Assembly: GCF_020171805.1 (NCBI RefSeq)
Contig: NZ_JAIVAF010000005.1
Coordinates: 62,001 to 126,000 of the forward strand
Origin: Guptibacillus algicola
GTDB taxonomy: Bacteria; Bacillota; Bacilli; Bacillales; Guptibacillaceae
Length of the DNA: 64,000 bases
Direction of reading: 5' to 3'
Positions 8,023-15,353 of the stretch are shown here, piece after piece (positions within the stretch are counted from its first letter, which is position 1; each line of letters starts with the position of its first letter). The notes under the pieces were generated by a model that was given only the letters and a program-made list of their open reading frames with translations, was not told where the DNA came from and made no database searches. Position numbers and translations under genes: made by a program.

Positions 8023-9741
8023 TTATTCCTCAATCGAGATGTGTTTAAATGTTGTAACGTCGAAAAGCCCCATATCCGTAAGCTTTAGTTCTGGTATAAC
8101 AGGAAGGCTTAGAAATGAGAGGGTTAGAAAAGGATTGAAGTGATTTGGTGCGCCTACCTTTTCGAGAGCACTATCTAACTTTAGCAACCCTTGGTTAACC
8201 GTCTGATAATCCTTCTTTGAGAGCAGGCCCGCAATCGGTAGTGCGAGCTCGCCAACGATGTCTCCATCATTCACGACCACCAAGCCACCACCAATGTCCC
8301 TTAAGGTATTTACTGCTGTGATGATGTCGTCATCATTCGTACCTGCAACGATGACATTGTGGGAGTCATGACCGACAGTAGTAGCGATTGCGCCGGTTTG
8401 AACCCCTAACCCTTTTACAATACCAAGGCCTATGTTTCCTGTATCATGATGTCTCTCAATAACGGCTAATTTTATAAGATCATTTTCTTCTGAAGGTATA
8501 AAATTATGGTCAGTATTTGTTTCTACCTTCAGTTTAAGGTGCTTTGTCACAATTTGGTTTGGAATGACTTCAATAACATTAGCGTACTTGTTTTCAAGTG
8601 TAATGGTTAAGGTTTCTTTATTTAACTCTGGCACATGAACAGTGTTACGAATGTCATGTGGAGGTAGAGGTGTAGGTTCAAAAGGAGTAATACCGTTCTC
8701 AGCTACGAGTTTGCCGCCGTGATAGACGTGATGAATATCGAACTCTTCAAGATCGTTCAATAAAAGAAAGTCTGCATCAAGACCAGGGGCAATAGCTCCT
8801 TTGTTCAAGCCATAGCATTCAGCTACGTTGAGTGAAGCCATCTGAATAGCGAGGTACGGATCGATTCCATGCTTAATAGCTAGCCGAACGTTGTGATCGA
8901 CGCTACCTTCTGATATCAGATCGTCCAAATGCTTGTCATCAGTACAAAACATAAAACGCCTTGCATTGTGAGTATTAATCGCAGGAAGAAGCTGCTCCAA
9001 ATTTTTCGCAACTGACCCTTCACGAATGAGGACATACATGCCCCTCTGAATGCGTTCTAGTGCTTCTTCAGCATTCACACATTCGTGATCCGTGTTAATA
9101 CCAGCGGACTTATAGACATTGAGGGCATCACTTGTAAGACCCGCGGCATGTCCGTCTATTTTCTTATCGTTTTGAAGAGCATCAAGAAGCTTCTGGATCA
9201 TTGAGGGCTCTGCATTTCTAACGGAGGGAAAGTCCATCACTTCAGCAAGTCCTAGGACCCGAGGGTGGCTGTAAAAGGATTTCAACTCTTTTGCCGTTAG
9301 TACAGCTCCAGCGTTCTCAAATGGCGTGGAAGGGACACAAGAAGGAAGCATAAAGAAAACGTCCAGCGGAATTTGTTCTGAGTCTTCAATCATAAAGGAA
9401 ATACCCTCCGCACCGAGTACATTCCCTATTTCATGAGGATCTGTTACGACAGCAGTTACTCCGTGGGGAAGCACCGCCCTTGCGAATTGTGACGGCGGGA
9501 CCATTGCAGATTCAATATGGACATGCGCATCGATAAGGGAAGGGACGAGAATCTTATTTTTTGCGTCAATGGTTTTCCTCCCATTATACTCTCCGATACC
9601 TGCAAACTTCCCGTCACTAATTGCGACATCGCCTGTGATGAGGCGCAAATTATACACATCTAAAACCTTCGCATGTTTAATCACTATATCTGCAGGTTGT
9701 TTTCCTGAAGCCGTATGAATTCTTTTTACTAGTTGATCCAA
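8023..9741 (-). CDS. adeC: Adenine deaminase
   Basis: A 572-residue amidohydrolase of the AdeC family: metal-binding DAHVHIESAMVPPSQFA, the VVTDPHEIGNVLG segment, DGHAAGL, and the C-terminal adenine-deaminase region with GLGVQTGAIATTVGHDSHN and GGGLVVV. It deaminates adenine to hypoxanthine in purine salvage. Start: the TTG at 9741 lies 9 nt after an AGGAG core and gives the usual family length; a longer frame opens at a TTG at 9804, but that codon abuts a purine riboswitch aptamer and has no ribosome site. Expression should be controlled by that riboswitch and by the SigA-like promoter upstream. It is divergent from malL. Confidence 0.93.
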   Translation of the reverse strand: MDQLVKRIHTASGKQPADIVIKHAKVLDVYNLRLITGDVAISDGKFAGIGEYNGRKTIDAKNKILVPSLIDAHVHIESAMVPPSQFARAVLPHGVTAVVTDPHEIGNVLGAEGISFMIEDSEQIPLDVFFMLPSCVPSTPFENAGAVLTAKELKSFYSHPRVLGLAEVMDFPSVRNAEPSMIQKLLDALQNDKKIDGHAAGLTSDALNVYKSAGINTDHECVNAEEALERIQRGMYVLIREGSVAKNLEQLLPAINTHNARRFMFCTDDKHLDDLISEGSVDHNVRLAIKHGIDPYLAIQMASLNVAECYGLNKGAIAPGLDADFLLLNDLEEFDIHHVYHGGKLVAENGITPFEPTPLPPHDIRNTVHVPELNKETLTITLENKYANVIEVIPNQIVTKHLKLKVETNTDHNFIPSEENDLIKLAVIERHHDTGNIGLGIVKGLGVQTGAIATTVGHDSHNVIVAGTNDDDIITAVNTLRDIGGGLVVVNDGDIVGELALPIAGLLSKKDYQTVNQGLLKLDSALEKVGAPNHFNPFLTLSFLSLPVIPELKLTDMGLFDVTTFKHISIEE

Positions 9742-9750
9742 GTTGATAAG

Positions 9751-9791
9751 CTCCTCTCGTTCTGGAATTCTCCAGCCTGACAGAGGATGAT
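9751..9791 (-). promoter_or_regulatory. Candidate riboswitch expression platform, Shine-Dalgarno sequestor
   Basis: On the - strand TCCTCT (complement of 9782-9787) can pair with AGAGGA of the adeC ribosome site (9752-9757), with CTGGA/TCCAG as an inner hairpin. The segment ATCATC just 5' (9786-9791) can instead pair with GATGAT at 9804-9809, which is part of the aptamer P1 3' strand. This gives mutually exclusive structures and predicts that ligand binding closes the ribosome site. Pairing was done by eye. Confidence 0.6.
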
Positions 9792-9804
9792 CCTTATTAT
9801 GCAA

Positions 9805-9872
9805 TCATCGTAGTCAAACCATTTGCGGTAGTTTGGTAGAAACATTTGGACCATATTTCCAATACGAAGTAC
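9805..9872 (-). ncRNA. Purine riboswitch aptamer, guanine/hypoxanthine-type
   Basis: Read on the - strand, the conserved core is present in order: GGAAATATGG (loop 2), GTTTCTACC (junction 2/3), ACCGCAAATGG (loop 3) and GACTACGA closing P1. P3 is CAAAC/GTTTG type; P1 pairs the CGTA region with TACG. The specificity nucleotide in GACTA is C, as in guanine/hypoxanthine aptamers (adenine ones have GATTA). P2 and junction 1/2 look shorter than in xpt. It sits between the adeC promoter and the adeC start. Confidence 0.88.
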
Positions 9873-9893
9873 GTTTACTTATATTAATAGGAT

Positions 9894-9922
9894 ATAATAT
9901 ACATTCTCCATACTTTCGTCAA
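9894..9922 (-). promoter_or_regulatory. SigA-type promoter for adeC
   Basis: On the - strand TTGACG (9917-9922), a 17-nt spacer, and TATTAT (9894-9899). It lies 20-odd nt upstream of the riboswitch aptamer. Confidence 0.75.
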
Positions 9923-9954
9923 TTCATGCTTCTAAAATTACTTTGACAAGTATA

Positions 9955-9983
9955 TTGATAATTATGCAGATTCCGAGTAAACT
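9955..9983 (+). promoter_or_regulatory. Possible SigA-type promoter for malL
   Basis: TTGATA (9955-9960), 17-nt spacer, TAAACT (9978-9983). Modest match; it would place the cre-like box at 9985-9999 at the start point of transcription. Confidence 0.35.
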
Positions 9984-9984
9984 T

Positions 9985-9999
9985 AAGTAAGCGATATCA
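9985..9999 (+). promoter_or_regulatory. cre-like CcpA site upstream of malL
   Basis: AAGTAAGCGATATCA matches WTGNAARCGNWWWCA at 14 of 15 positions. Confidence 0.55.
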
Positions 10000-10028
10000 T
10001 TTGAGGGCTTTTTTTATTGCACAATTGA

Positions 10029-10040
10029 GCAAACGTTTGC
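10029..10040. promoter_or_regulatory. Perfect palindrome, LacI/MalR-type operator candidate
   Basis: GCAAACGTTTGC is a 12-bp perfect palindrome with central CG, the form of LacI-family operators and very like the MalR operators of streptococci. It lies 50 nt before the malL start. No maltose regulator gene is in the window. Confidence 0.55.
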
Positions 10041-10089
10041 ACTTAAAAAGTTGACTCATTTTCAAATAAATAGATGGGGGTGTATGAGA

Positions 10090-11745
10090 ATGAATAGAAT
10101 TTGGTGGAAAGAAGCAGTAGGTTATCAAATTTATCCCCGCAGTTTCCAAGACTCTAACGGTGATGGCATCGGCGATTTGCAAGGGATCATTCAACGACTA
10201 GACTATATAAAAGAATTAGGAATAGATGTGATCTGGATTTGTCCGATGTATAAGTCTCCGAATGACGATAACGGGTATGATATTTCTGATTATCAAGATA
10301 TTATGGAAGACTTCGGTACGATGGAAGACTTCGATCTTCTTCTTCATGAAGTGCACAAACGTGGAATGAAGTTGATTATTGATCTTGTACTCAACCATAC
10401 GAGTGACGAGCACCAGTGGTTTGTGGAGTCTCGTTCTTCACAAGAAGATCCAAAACGTGATTGGTATATTTGGCGAGACGGAAAAGACGGACATGAACCA
10501 AACAACTGGGAGAGCATCTTTGGAGGTTCTGCATGGGAATATGATGAGAAAACAGATCAGTATTATCTTCATGTGTTCTCAACGAAGCAACCTGACTTGA
10601 ACTGGGAAAACTCCGATGTTCGTGATGCGCTATATGATACCGTCAACTGGTGGCTTGATAAAGGGATCGATGGGTTCAGAATCGACGCGATCAGCCATAT
10701 TAAAAAGCGTCCGGGCCTACCTGATATGCCAAACCCGAAAAATGAAAAATATGTTTCATCCTTTGACATGCATATGAATCAAAATGGAATTCAGCCGTTT
10801 CTTGAAGAGTTTAAAAATAAAACGTATGCGAACTACAATGTCATGACCGTTGGTGAAGCAAACGGCGTATCGATAGAGGAAGCGGATCAGTGGGTTGGAA
10901 AAGAAAAAGGTAAGATGGATATGATTTTTCAATTCGAGCATCTTGGGCTTTGGGATGCCGAAGAGAACACTGATTTAGATATCGTAGCCTTAAAGAAAGT
11001 ATTGACCCGTTGGCAGAAAGGCCTTGAGGGTGACGGGTGGAATGCACTTTTCGTAGAGAATCACGATAAACCTCGCGTAGTATCTACTTGGGGAAATGAT
11101 GAAGAGTTTTGGAAGGAAAGCGCTACTGCAATGGGTGCGATGTACTTCCTGATGCAAGGTACACCTTTCATTTACCAGGGGCAAGAGATCGGGATGACGA
11201 ACGTTCAGTTTCCTTCTATAGAAGACTATGATGATGTTGCTGATAAAAACCGCTATCGTATTCAACGTGAAGCGGGTGTTGCTCATGAGGACATTATGAA
11301 AGTCATTTGGGCATCATCACGTGATAATAGCCGTACTCCTATGCAGTGGAATACTGATTCAAACGCTGGCTTTACAACCGGCAAACCGTGGATGAAAGTG
11401 AATCCTAACTACGAAGAGATCAACGTAGCAAGCCAAGAGCAAAACAAAGATTCAGTATTATCATTCTATAAAGAGATGATTTCCCTGAAGAAAGATAATC
11501 CAGTTTTCACGTATGGAATCTATGATTTGATCCTTGAAGATCATACCCAAATTTACGCTTATACGCGTACAACTGAGGATGATAAGGTTATCGTTATAAC
11601 GAACCTTTCGACTGAACCAGCTGCATTCAATTCTGACCTTACACTGAAGGGTGAGAATTTACTGCTTCATAATTACACAGTTGAAAAGAACGAAAGCACA
11701 CCTTTTGTACTTAAGCCATATGAGGCTAGAGTATATCGCATATAA
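10090..11745 (+). CDS. malL: Oligo-1,6-glucosidase / alpha-glucosidase, GH13
   Basis: A 551-residue GH13 enzyme hydrolysing alpha-1,6 or alpha-glucosidic ends of isomalto-oligosaccharides and sucrose-like substrates in the cytoplasm. It has the (beta/alpha)8 signatures in order: DLVLNHTSDEH, GFRIDAISHI with the nucleophile Asp, VGEANG with the acid/base Glu, and FVENHDKPR with the stabilising Asp. The segment PNNWESIFGGSAWEYDEKT and PRVVSTWGND favour MalL over trehalose-6-phosphate hydrolase. ATG 10090 is placed 8 nt after GGGGGTG; an earlier in-frame ATG at 10084 is too close to that site. No signal peptide. It is monocistronic with cre-like and MalR-like sites upstream, and no oligosaccharide transporter adjoins it. 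Confidence 0.9.
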   Translation: MNRIWWKEAVGYQIYPRSFQDSNGDGIGDLQGIIQRLDYIKELGIDVIWICPMYKSPNDDNGYDISDYQDIMEDFGTMEDFDLLLHEVHKRGMKLIIDLVLNHTSDEHQWFVESRSSQEDPKRDWYIWRDGKDGHEPNNWESIFGGSAWEYDEKTDQYYLHVFSTKQPDLNWENSDVRDALYDTVNWWLDKGIDGFRIDAISHIKKRPGLPDMPNPKNEKYVSSFDMHMNQNGIQPFLEEFKNKTYANYNVMTVGEANGVSIEEADQWVGKEKGKMDMIFQFEHLGLWDAEENTDLDIVALKKVLTRWQKGLEGDGWNALFVENHDKPRVVSTWGNDEEFWKESATAMGAMYFLMQGTPFIYQGQEIGMTNVQFPSIEDYDDVADKNRYRIQREAGVAHEDIMKVIWASSRDNSRTPMQWNTDSNAGFTTGKPWMKVNPNYEEINVASQEQNKDSVLSFYKEMISLKKDNPVFTYGIYDLILEDHTQIYAYTRTTEDDKVIVITNLSTEPAAFNSDLTLKGENLLLHNYTVEKNESTPFVLKPYEARVYRI

Positions 11746-11756
11746 TTGATAGAACT

Positions 11757-11789
11757 AAGCTGTCGAATAAGCCTTCGACAGCTTTTTTT
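11757..11789 (+). terminator. Terminator after malL
   Basis: AAGCTGTCGAA pairs with TTCGACAGCTT around TAAGCC, followed by a T-run. Confidence 0.92.
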
Positions 11790-11854
11790 CTACCATGCTA
11801 AAGTTGCCGGTCCGCCTATAGGAACGCCAGGACGAGGAACTTATTTCACTCCAT

Positions 11855-11870
11855 TGTTTCACGTGCAACA
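11855..11870. other. parS-like centromere site
   Basis: TGTTTCACGTGCAACA matches the Firmicute parS consensus TGTTNCACGTGAAACA at 15 of 16 positions. It lies in the intergenic space between malL and topB, the type of place where ParB/Spo0J loading sites are found. The single mismatch breaks the perfect palindrome. Confidence 0.65.
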
Positions 11871-11919
11871 TTCTAGCTGGTATGATAAGAGGAAAGGCTG
11901 AATTGAGGAGATTGGTAAA

Positions 11920-14082
11920 GTGAGTAAAAGACTAATCCTTGCTGAAAAACCTTCAGTAGGACGAGATATTGCAAGAGTATTGAATTGTTCAAAGAAAGGT
12001 AACGGATATCTAGAGGGAGACCGTTACATCGTGACATGGGCACTAGGGCACCTTGTTACCCTGGCAGATCCAGAGGTTTATGATAAAAGGTACAAAACGT
12101 GGAATTTAGATGATCTTCCTATGTTACCTTCTCCGTTAAAGCTTGTCGTTATTAAACGAAGTGGGAAGCAATTCAGTGCCGTTAAGGCGCAGATGAACCG
12201 CAAGGATGTAAATGAAATCATCATTGCAACAGATGCAGGACGTGAAGGCGAACTCGTAGCGAGATGGACGATTGAGAAGGCTCGCGTGAATAAACCGATG
12301 AAGCGATTATGGATTTCATCCGTTACGGATAAGGCAATTCGTGAAGGGTTTAAGAATTTAAAAGATGCTAAGAACTATGAAGCCCTTTATCAATCGGCAG
12401 CAGCGAGATCAGAAGCGGATTGGTATGTTGGATTGAATGCTTCAAGAGCGCTAACAACGAAATTTAATGCGCAACTTTCGAGTGGAAGGGTACAAACGCC
12501 AACCCTTGCGATGATTGCTCATCGTGAAGACGAAATCAAATCATTTCAGCCAGAACGCTATTATGGGTTGGTCGCTGTTGTAGATGGTTTCTCACTAAAA
12601 TGGCGAAGTAAGCAAAATAAAGAATCTCACCTTTTTGATCGAAATCAAATTGATAATATCAAGGCGAAACTAGCCGACAACCACGCGATTGTTGAATCCG
12701 TTGATAAAACGAAGAAAAAGACATATTCTCCTGGGCTTTATGACCTGACTGAACTTCAGAGAGAAGCACACAAACGGTATGGTTTCTCAGCAAAAGAGAC
12801 GCTGTCAGCAACGCAAAGGCTATATGAGCAGCATAAGCTTGTTACATATCCAAGAACAGACTCTCGATTTTTATCATCAGATATGAAGGATACATTGAAA
12901 GAACGACTCCAAGCTGTTTCTTCATATGAAAGATCAGCAAGAAAGATTGCAACACAGCCTCTCAGGACTGGTAAGCATATCATCGACGATAGTAAGGTAT
13001 CTGATCATCATGCGATTATTCCAACCGAGCAGCACCCTGCTATTCGCGAGTTGAGTGATAAGGATCGTAAGGTATATGAGTTGATCGTTAAGCGCTTTGT
13101 GGCTGCATTGTATCCCCCTTATGAATATGAACAAGTTACGGTTCATGCTCAAATCAATGGGGAGGCCTTTGAAGCAAAAGGTAAAAGAGTACTCTCAGCA
13201 GGTTGGAAAGAAGTATATGGTCATGAAGAGACAGACGAAGTCCTACCAGAGCTTGAGAAGGACCAGAAGCTGAAGGTTCTTTCCCTCACCAGGACAGAAG
13301 GTACAACAAATCCACCGGCTCGTTTTAATGAAGGGTCATTATTAACAGCAATGGAGAAGCCTGCACAGTTCCTCGAGCAGCAAGACAAACGTTTTGCAAA
13401 AACGCTAGGTCAAACAGGTGGACTAGGGACAGTCGCTACTAGGGCTGATATTATCGAAAAGTTATTTAACAGCTTCCTCATCGAAAAGAAAGGGAAGGAT
13501 TTAACGATAACAGCGAAAGGAAAACAGCTTCTAGAACTTGTACCACCAGAGCTTCAATCTCCTGCACTCACTGCAGAATGGGAACAAAAGCTAGAAGCAA
13601 TCGCGAAAGGAAAGTTAACGAAACAAGCGTTTATTAAAGAAATGAAGGCTTATGCTGAAGAAACTGTACAAAATATTAAGGCGAGCACAAAGAAATTTAA
13701 GCATGACAACCTTACTGGTACAAAGTGTCCAGATTGCGGCAACTTGATGTTAGAAGTGTCGAATAAGAAAGGCAAAATGCTCGTTTGTCAGGACAGAGAA
13801 TGTGGCTACCGAAAAGGTAAGAGCAGAGTGACGAATGCCAGGTGCCCGAAGTGTAAGAAGAAACTAGAACTACATGGCCAGGGAGAAGCGCAGACATTTA
13901 TTTGTAAATGTGGTCATCGAGAGAAACTTTCTTCATTCAATGAACGTAAGAGTAAAGAAAAAAATCATAAAGCATCCAAACGGGATGTTTCGAAATATAT
14001 GAAGAATCAACAAAAAGATGAGCCTGTCAATACAGCATTAGCAGATGCGCTGGCCAAGTTGAAACTGGATCAAGATAAGTAA
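11920..14082 (+). CDS. topB: DNA topoisomerase III (type IA)
   Basis: A 720-residue type IA topoisomerase that passes single strands and decatenates DNA. The N-terminal TOPRIM domain is complete (AEKPSVGRDIA at the start; ATDAGREGELVARW around residues 108-120), and the active-site tyrosine is Y310 in LVTYPRTDSRF. The C-terminus carries two cysteine clusters, CPDCG...CQDRECG from about residue 603 and CPKCKK...CKCG, then a Lys-rich tail, as in topoisomerase I-like zinc modules. Start is GTG 11920 after GAGGAG. A hairpin terminator separates it from the helicase gene just downstream; topB and a helicase side by side suggests shared nucleic-acid work but this is inference. Confidence 0.94.
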   Translation: MSKRLILAEKPSVGRDIARVLNCSKKGNGYLEGDRYIVTWALGHLVTLADPEVYDKRYKTWNLDDLPMLPSPLKLVVIKRSGKQFSAVKAQMNRKDVNEIIIATDAGREGELVARWTIEKARVNKPMKRLWISSVTDKAIREGFKNLKDAKNYEALYQSAAARSEADWYVGLNASRALTTKFNAQLSSGRVQTPTLAMIAHREDEIKSFQPERYYGLVAVVDGFSLKWRSKQNKESHLFDRNQIDNIKAKLADNHAIVESVDKTKKKTYSPGLYDLTELQREAHKRYGFSAKETLSATQRLYEQHKLVTYPRTDSRFLSSDMKDTLKERLQAVSSYERSARKIATQPLRTGKHIIDDSKVSDHHAIIPTEQHPAIRELSDKDRKVYELIVKRFVAALYPPYEYEQVTVHAQINGEAFEAKGKRVLSAGWKEVYGHEETDEVLPELEKDQKLKVLSLTRTEGTTNPPARFNEGSLLTAMEKPAQFLEQQDKRFAKTLGQTGGLGTVATRADIIEKLFNSFLIEKKGKDLTITAKGKQLLELVPPELQSPALTAEWEQKLEAIAKGKLTKQAFIKEMKAYAEETVQNIKASTKKFKHDNLTGTKCPDCGNLMLEVSNKKGKMLVCQDRECGYRKGKSRVTNARCPKCKKKLELHGQGEAQTFICKCGHREKLSSFNERKSKEKNHKASKRDVSKYMKNQQKDEPVNTALADALAKLKLDQDK

Positions 14083-14107
14083 GAAGCAGGTACGCCTGCT
14101 TCTTTTT
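14083..14107 (+). terminator. Terminator after topB
   Basis: AGAAGCAGG pairs with CCTGCTTCT around TACG, followed by TTTTT; it overlaps the leader of the next gene. Confidence 0.85.
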
Positions 14108-14128
14108 AAATAGAAAGCAGGGTAGTTG

Positions 14129-15226
14129 ATGAAAAGATTTAATGAATTTGGATTGAGCGAGGAATTGATTGAACAAGTAGCGGAATATGGAATCGACACT
14201 CCTACCACGATTCAAGAAAAAATGATCCCTCCTTTATTGGATGGGAAGGACCTCCTTGTCAGAGGTAGAACGGGTACAGGAAAAACATTTGGATTTCTTC
14301 TGCCTGCAGTTGAAATGCTTAGAGCCGATGAAAATAGGGTAAAAATCCTTGTTATTACACCTACTAGAGAGTTAGCTCTACAAATAACAGATGAAGTGAG
14401 AAGGCTTTTGCCCTCAGAAGAGAAAGCAGTTGCGATTTATGGAGGACAAGATATACAGATTCAAATCAGTCGCCTTAAAGTAGCGACGGTCGCTGTTGGA
14501 ACACCTGGAAGGTTGCTCGATCACGTTAGACGAGAAACGATCGACCTGCATTCCGTGTCTATGTCCATACTGGACGAAGCAGATCAAATGCTACATATCG
14601 GCTTTTTACCTGAAGTATCTGAATTAATGGAAGTTCTCCCTAAGGACAGACAAGCCGTATTGTGTTCAGCAACGATGCCAGCACCTATTAAGGAGCTTTC
14701 TAGTCGATTTCTTACTGACCCTGTAGAATGTTACGATGATGCTGCCATCACGATTCCGGACATAAAACAAACCGTCTTTATGACAAAAGCTCGGTTAAAA
14801 CAGGAAACATTAGTGACCATTCTTCATCAATTTCGTCCATACAAAGCGATACTATTCTGTAGAACAAAGAGGAGGGTAGATCGCCTAGCTGAAGCACTTA
14901 CGTTAAAAGGGTATCAATGTGGGATATTTCACGGAAACCTTTCTCAAGCTAAGAGAGAACAAGTCGTAGCACAATTTAGAAACGATGAGGTTCAGTTCCT
15001 TATTGCAACGGACATAGCCGCTAGAGGCCTTGATATTGATGGAGTCACACATGTAATCAATTATGATGTTCCCCATGATGTAGAGGGGTATGTTCATCGT
15101 ATTGGGAGGACTGCTAGAGCAGGTGGCCAAGGAATCGCTGTTACGCTTGCCACTCCATCAGATGAACAATTGCTTCTAACGATTGAAAAGTCGCTACAAA
15201 TCAGACTGAAAAGAAAGACGTTGTAG
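14129..15226 (+). CDS. Short DEAD-box ATP-dependent RNA helicase
   Basis: A 365-residue protein with the full DEAD-box core and little else: Q-motif region around TTIQEKM, motif I GRTGTGKT near residues 45-52, PTRELALQ, GTPGRLLD, the DEAD box in SILDEADQMLHIGF near residue 149, SAT, then the second RecA domain with FCRTKRRVD, ARGLDIDGVTHVINYD and HRIGRTARAG. It lacks the RNA-binding C-terminal extensions of CshA, CshB and DbpA, so it may need partners or act on general RNA structures. Start is ATG 14129, just after an in-frame TTG at 14126; the ribosome site is weak (AGGG). It follows topB after a terminator. Confidence 0.88.
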   Translation: MKRFNEFGLSEELIEQVAEYGIDTPTTIQEKMIPPLLDGKDLLVRGRTGTGKTFGFLLPAVEMLRADENRVKILVITPTRELALQITDEVRRLLPSEEKAVAIYGGQDIQIQISRLKVATVAVGTPGRLLDHVRRETIDLHSVSMSILDEADQMLHIGFLPEVSELMEVLPKDRQAVLCSATMPAPIKELSSRFLTDPVECYDDAAITIPDIKQTVFMTKARLKQETLVTILHQFRPYKAILFCRTKRRVDRLAEALTLKGYQCGIFHGNLSQAKREQVVAQFRNDEVQFLIATDIAARGLDIDGVTHVINYDVPHDVEGYVHRIGRTARAGGQGIAVTLATPSDEQLLLTIEKSLQIRLKRKTL

Positions 15227-15353
15227 GAGCAATATTTACTAATTTTAGGAATTCATGAGCAGAAATCCATACAAGTTTACTGAAATCATTTAAAGTTATA
15301 GAATACTTAAATAGAGAAGAAACAGAAAACCTGTTTCGATAAGGAGGCTGCCT

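Noticed and set aside
9742-9804. N-terminal extension of adenine deaminase starting at TTG 9804
   Set aside because: It begins at the edge of the riboswitch aptamer without a ribosome site and covers the expression platform; the start at 9741 gives normal family length.
10003-10018. GGGCTTTTTTTATT as a terminator
   Set aside because: A T-run follows GAGGGC, but no convincing stem can be drawn; it lies in the malL leader.
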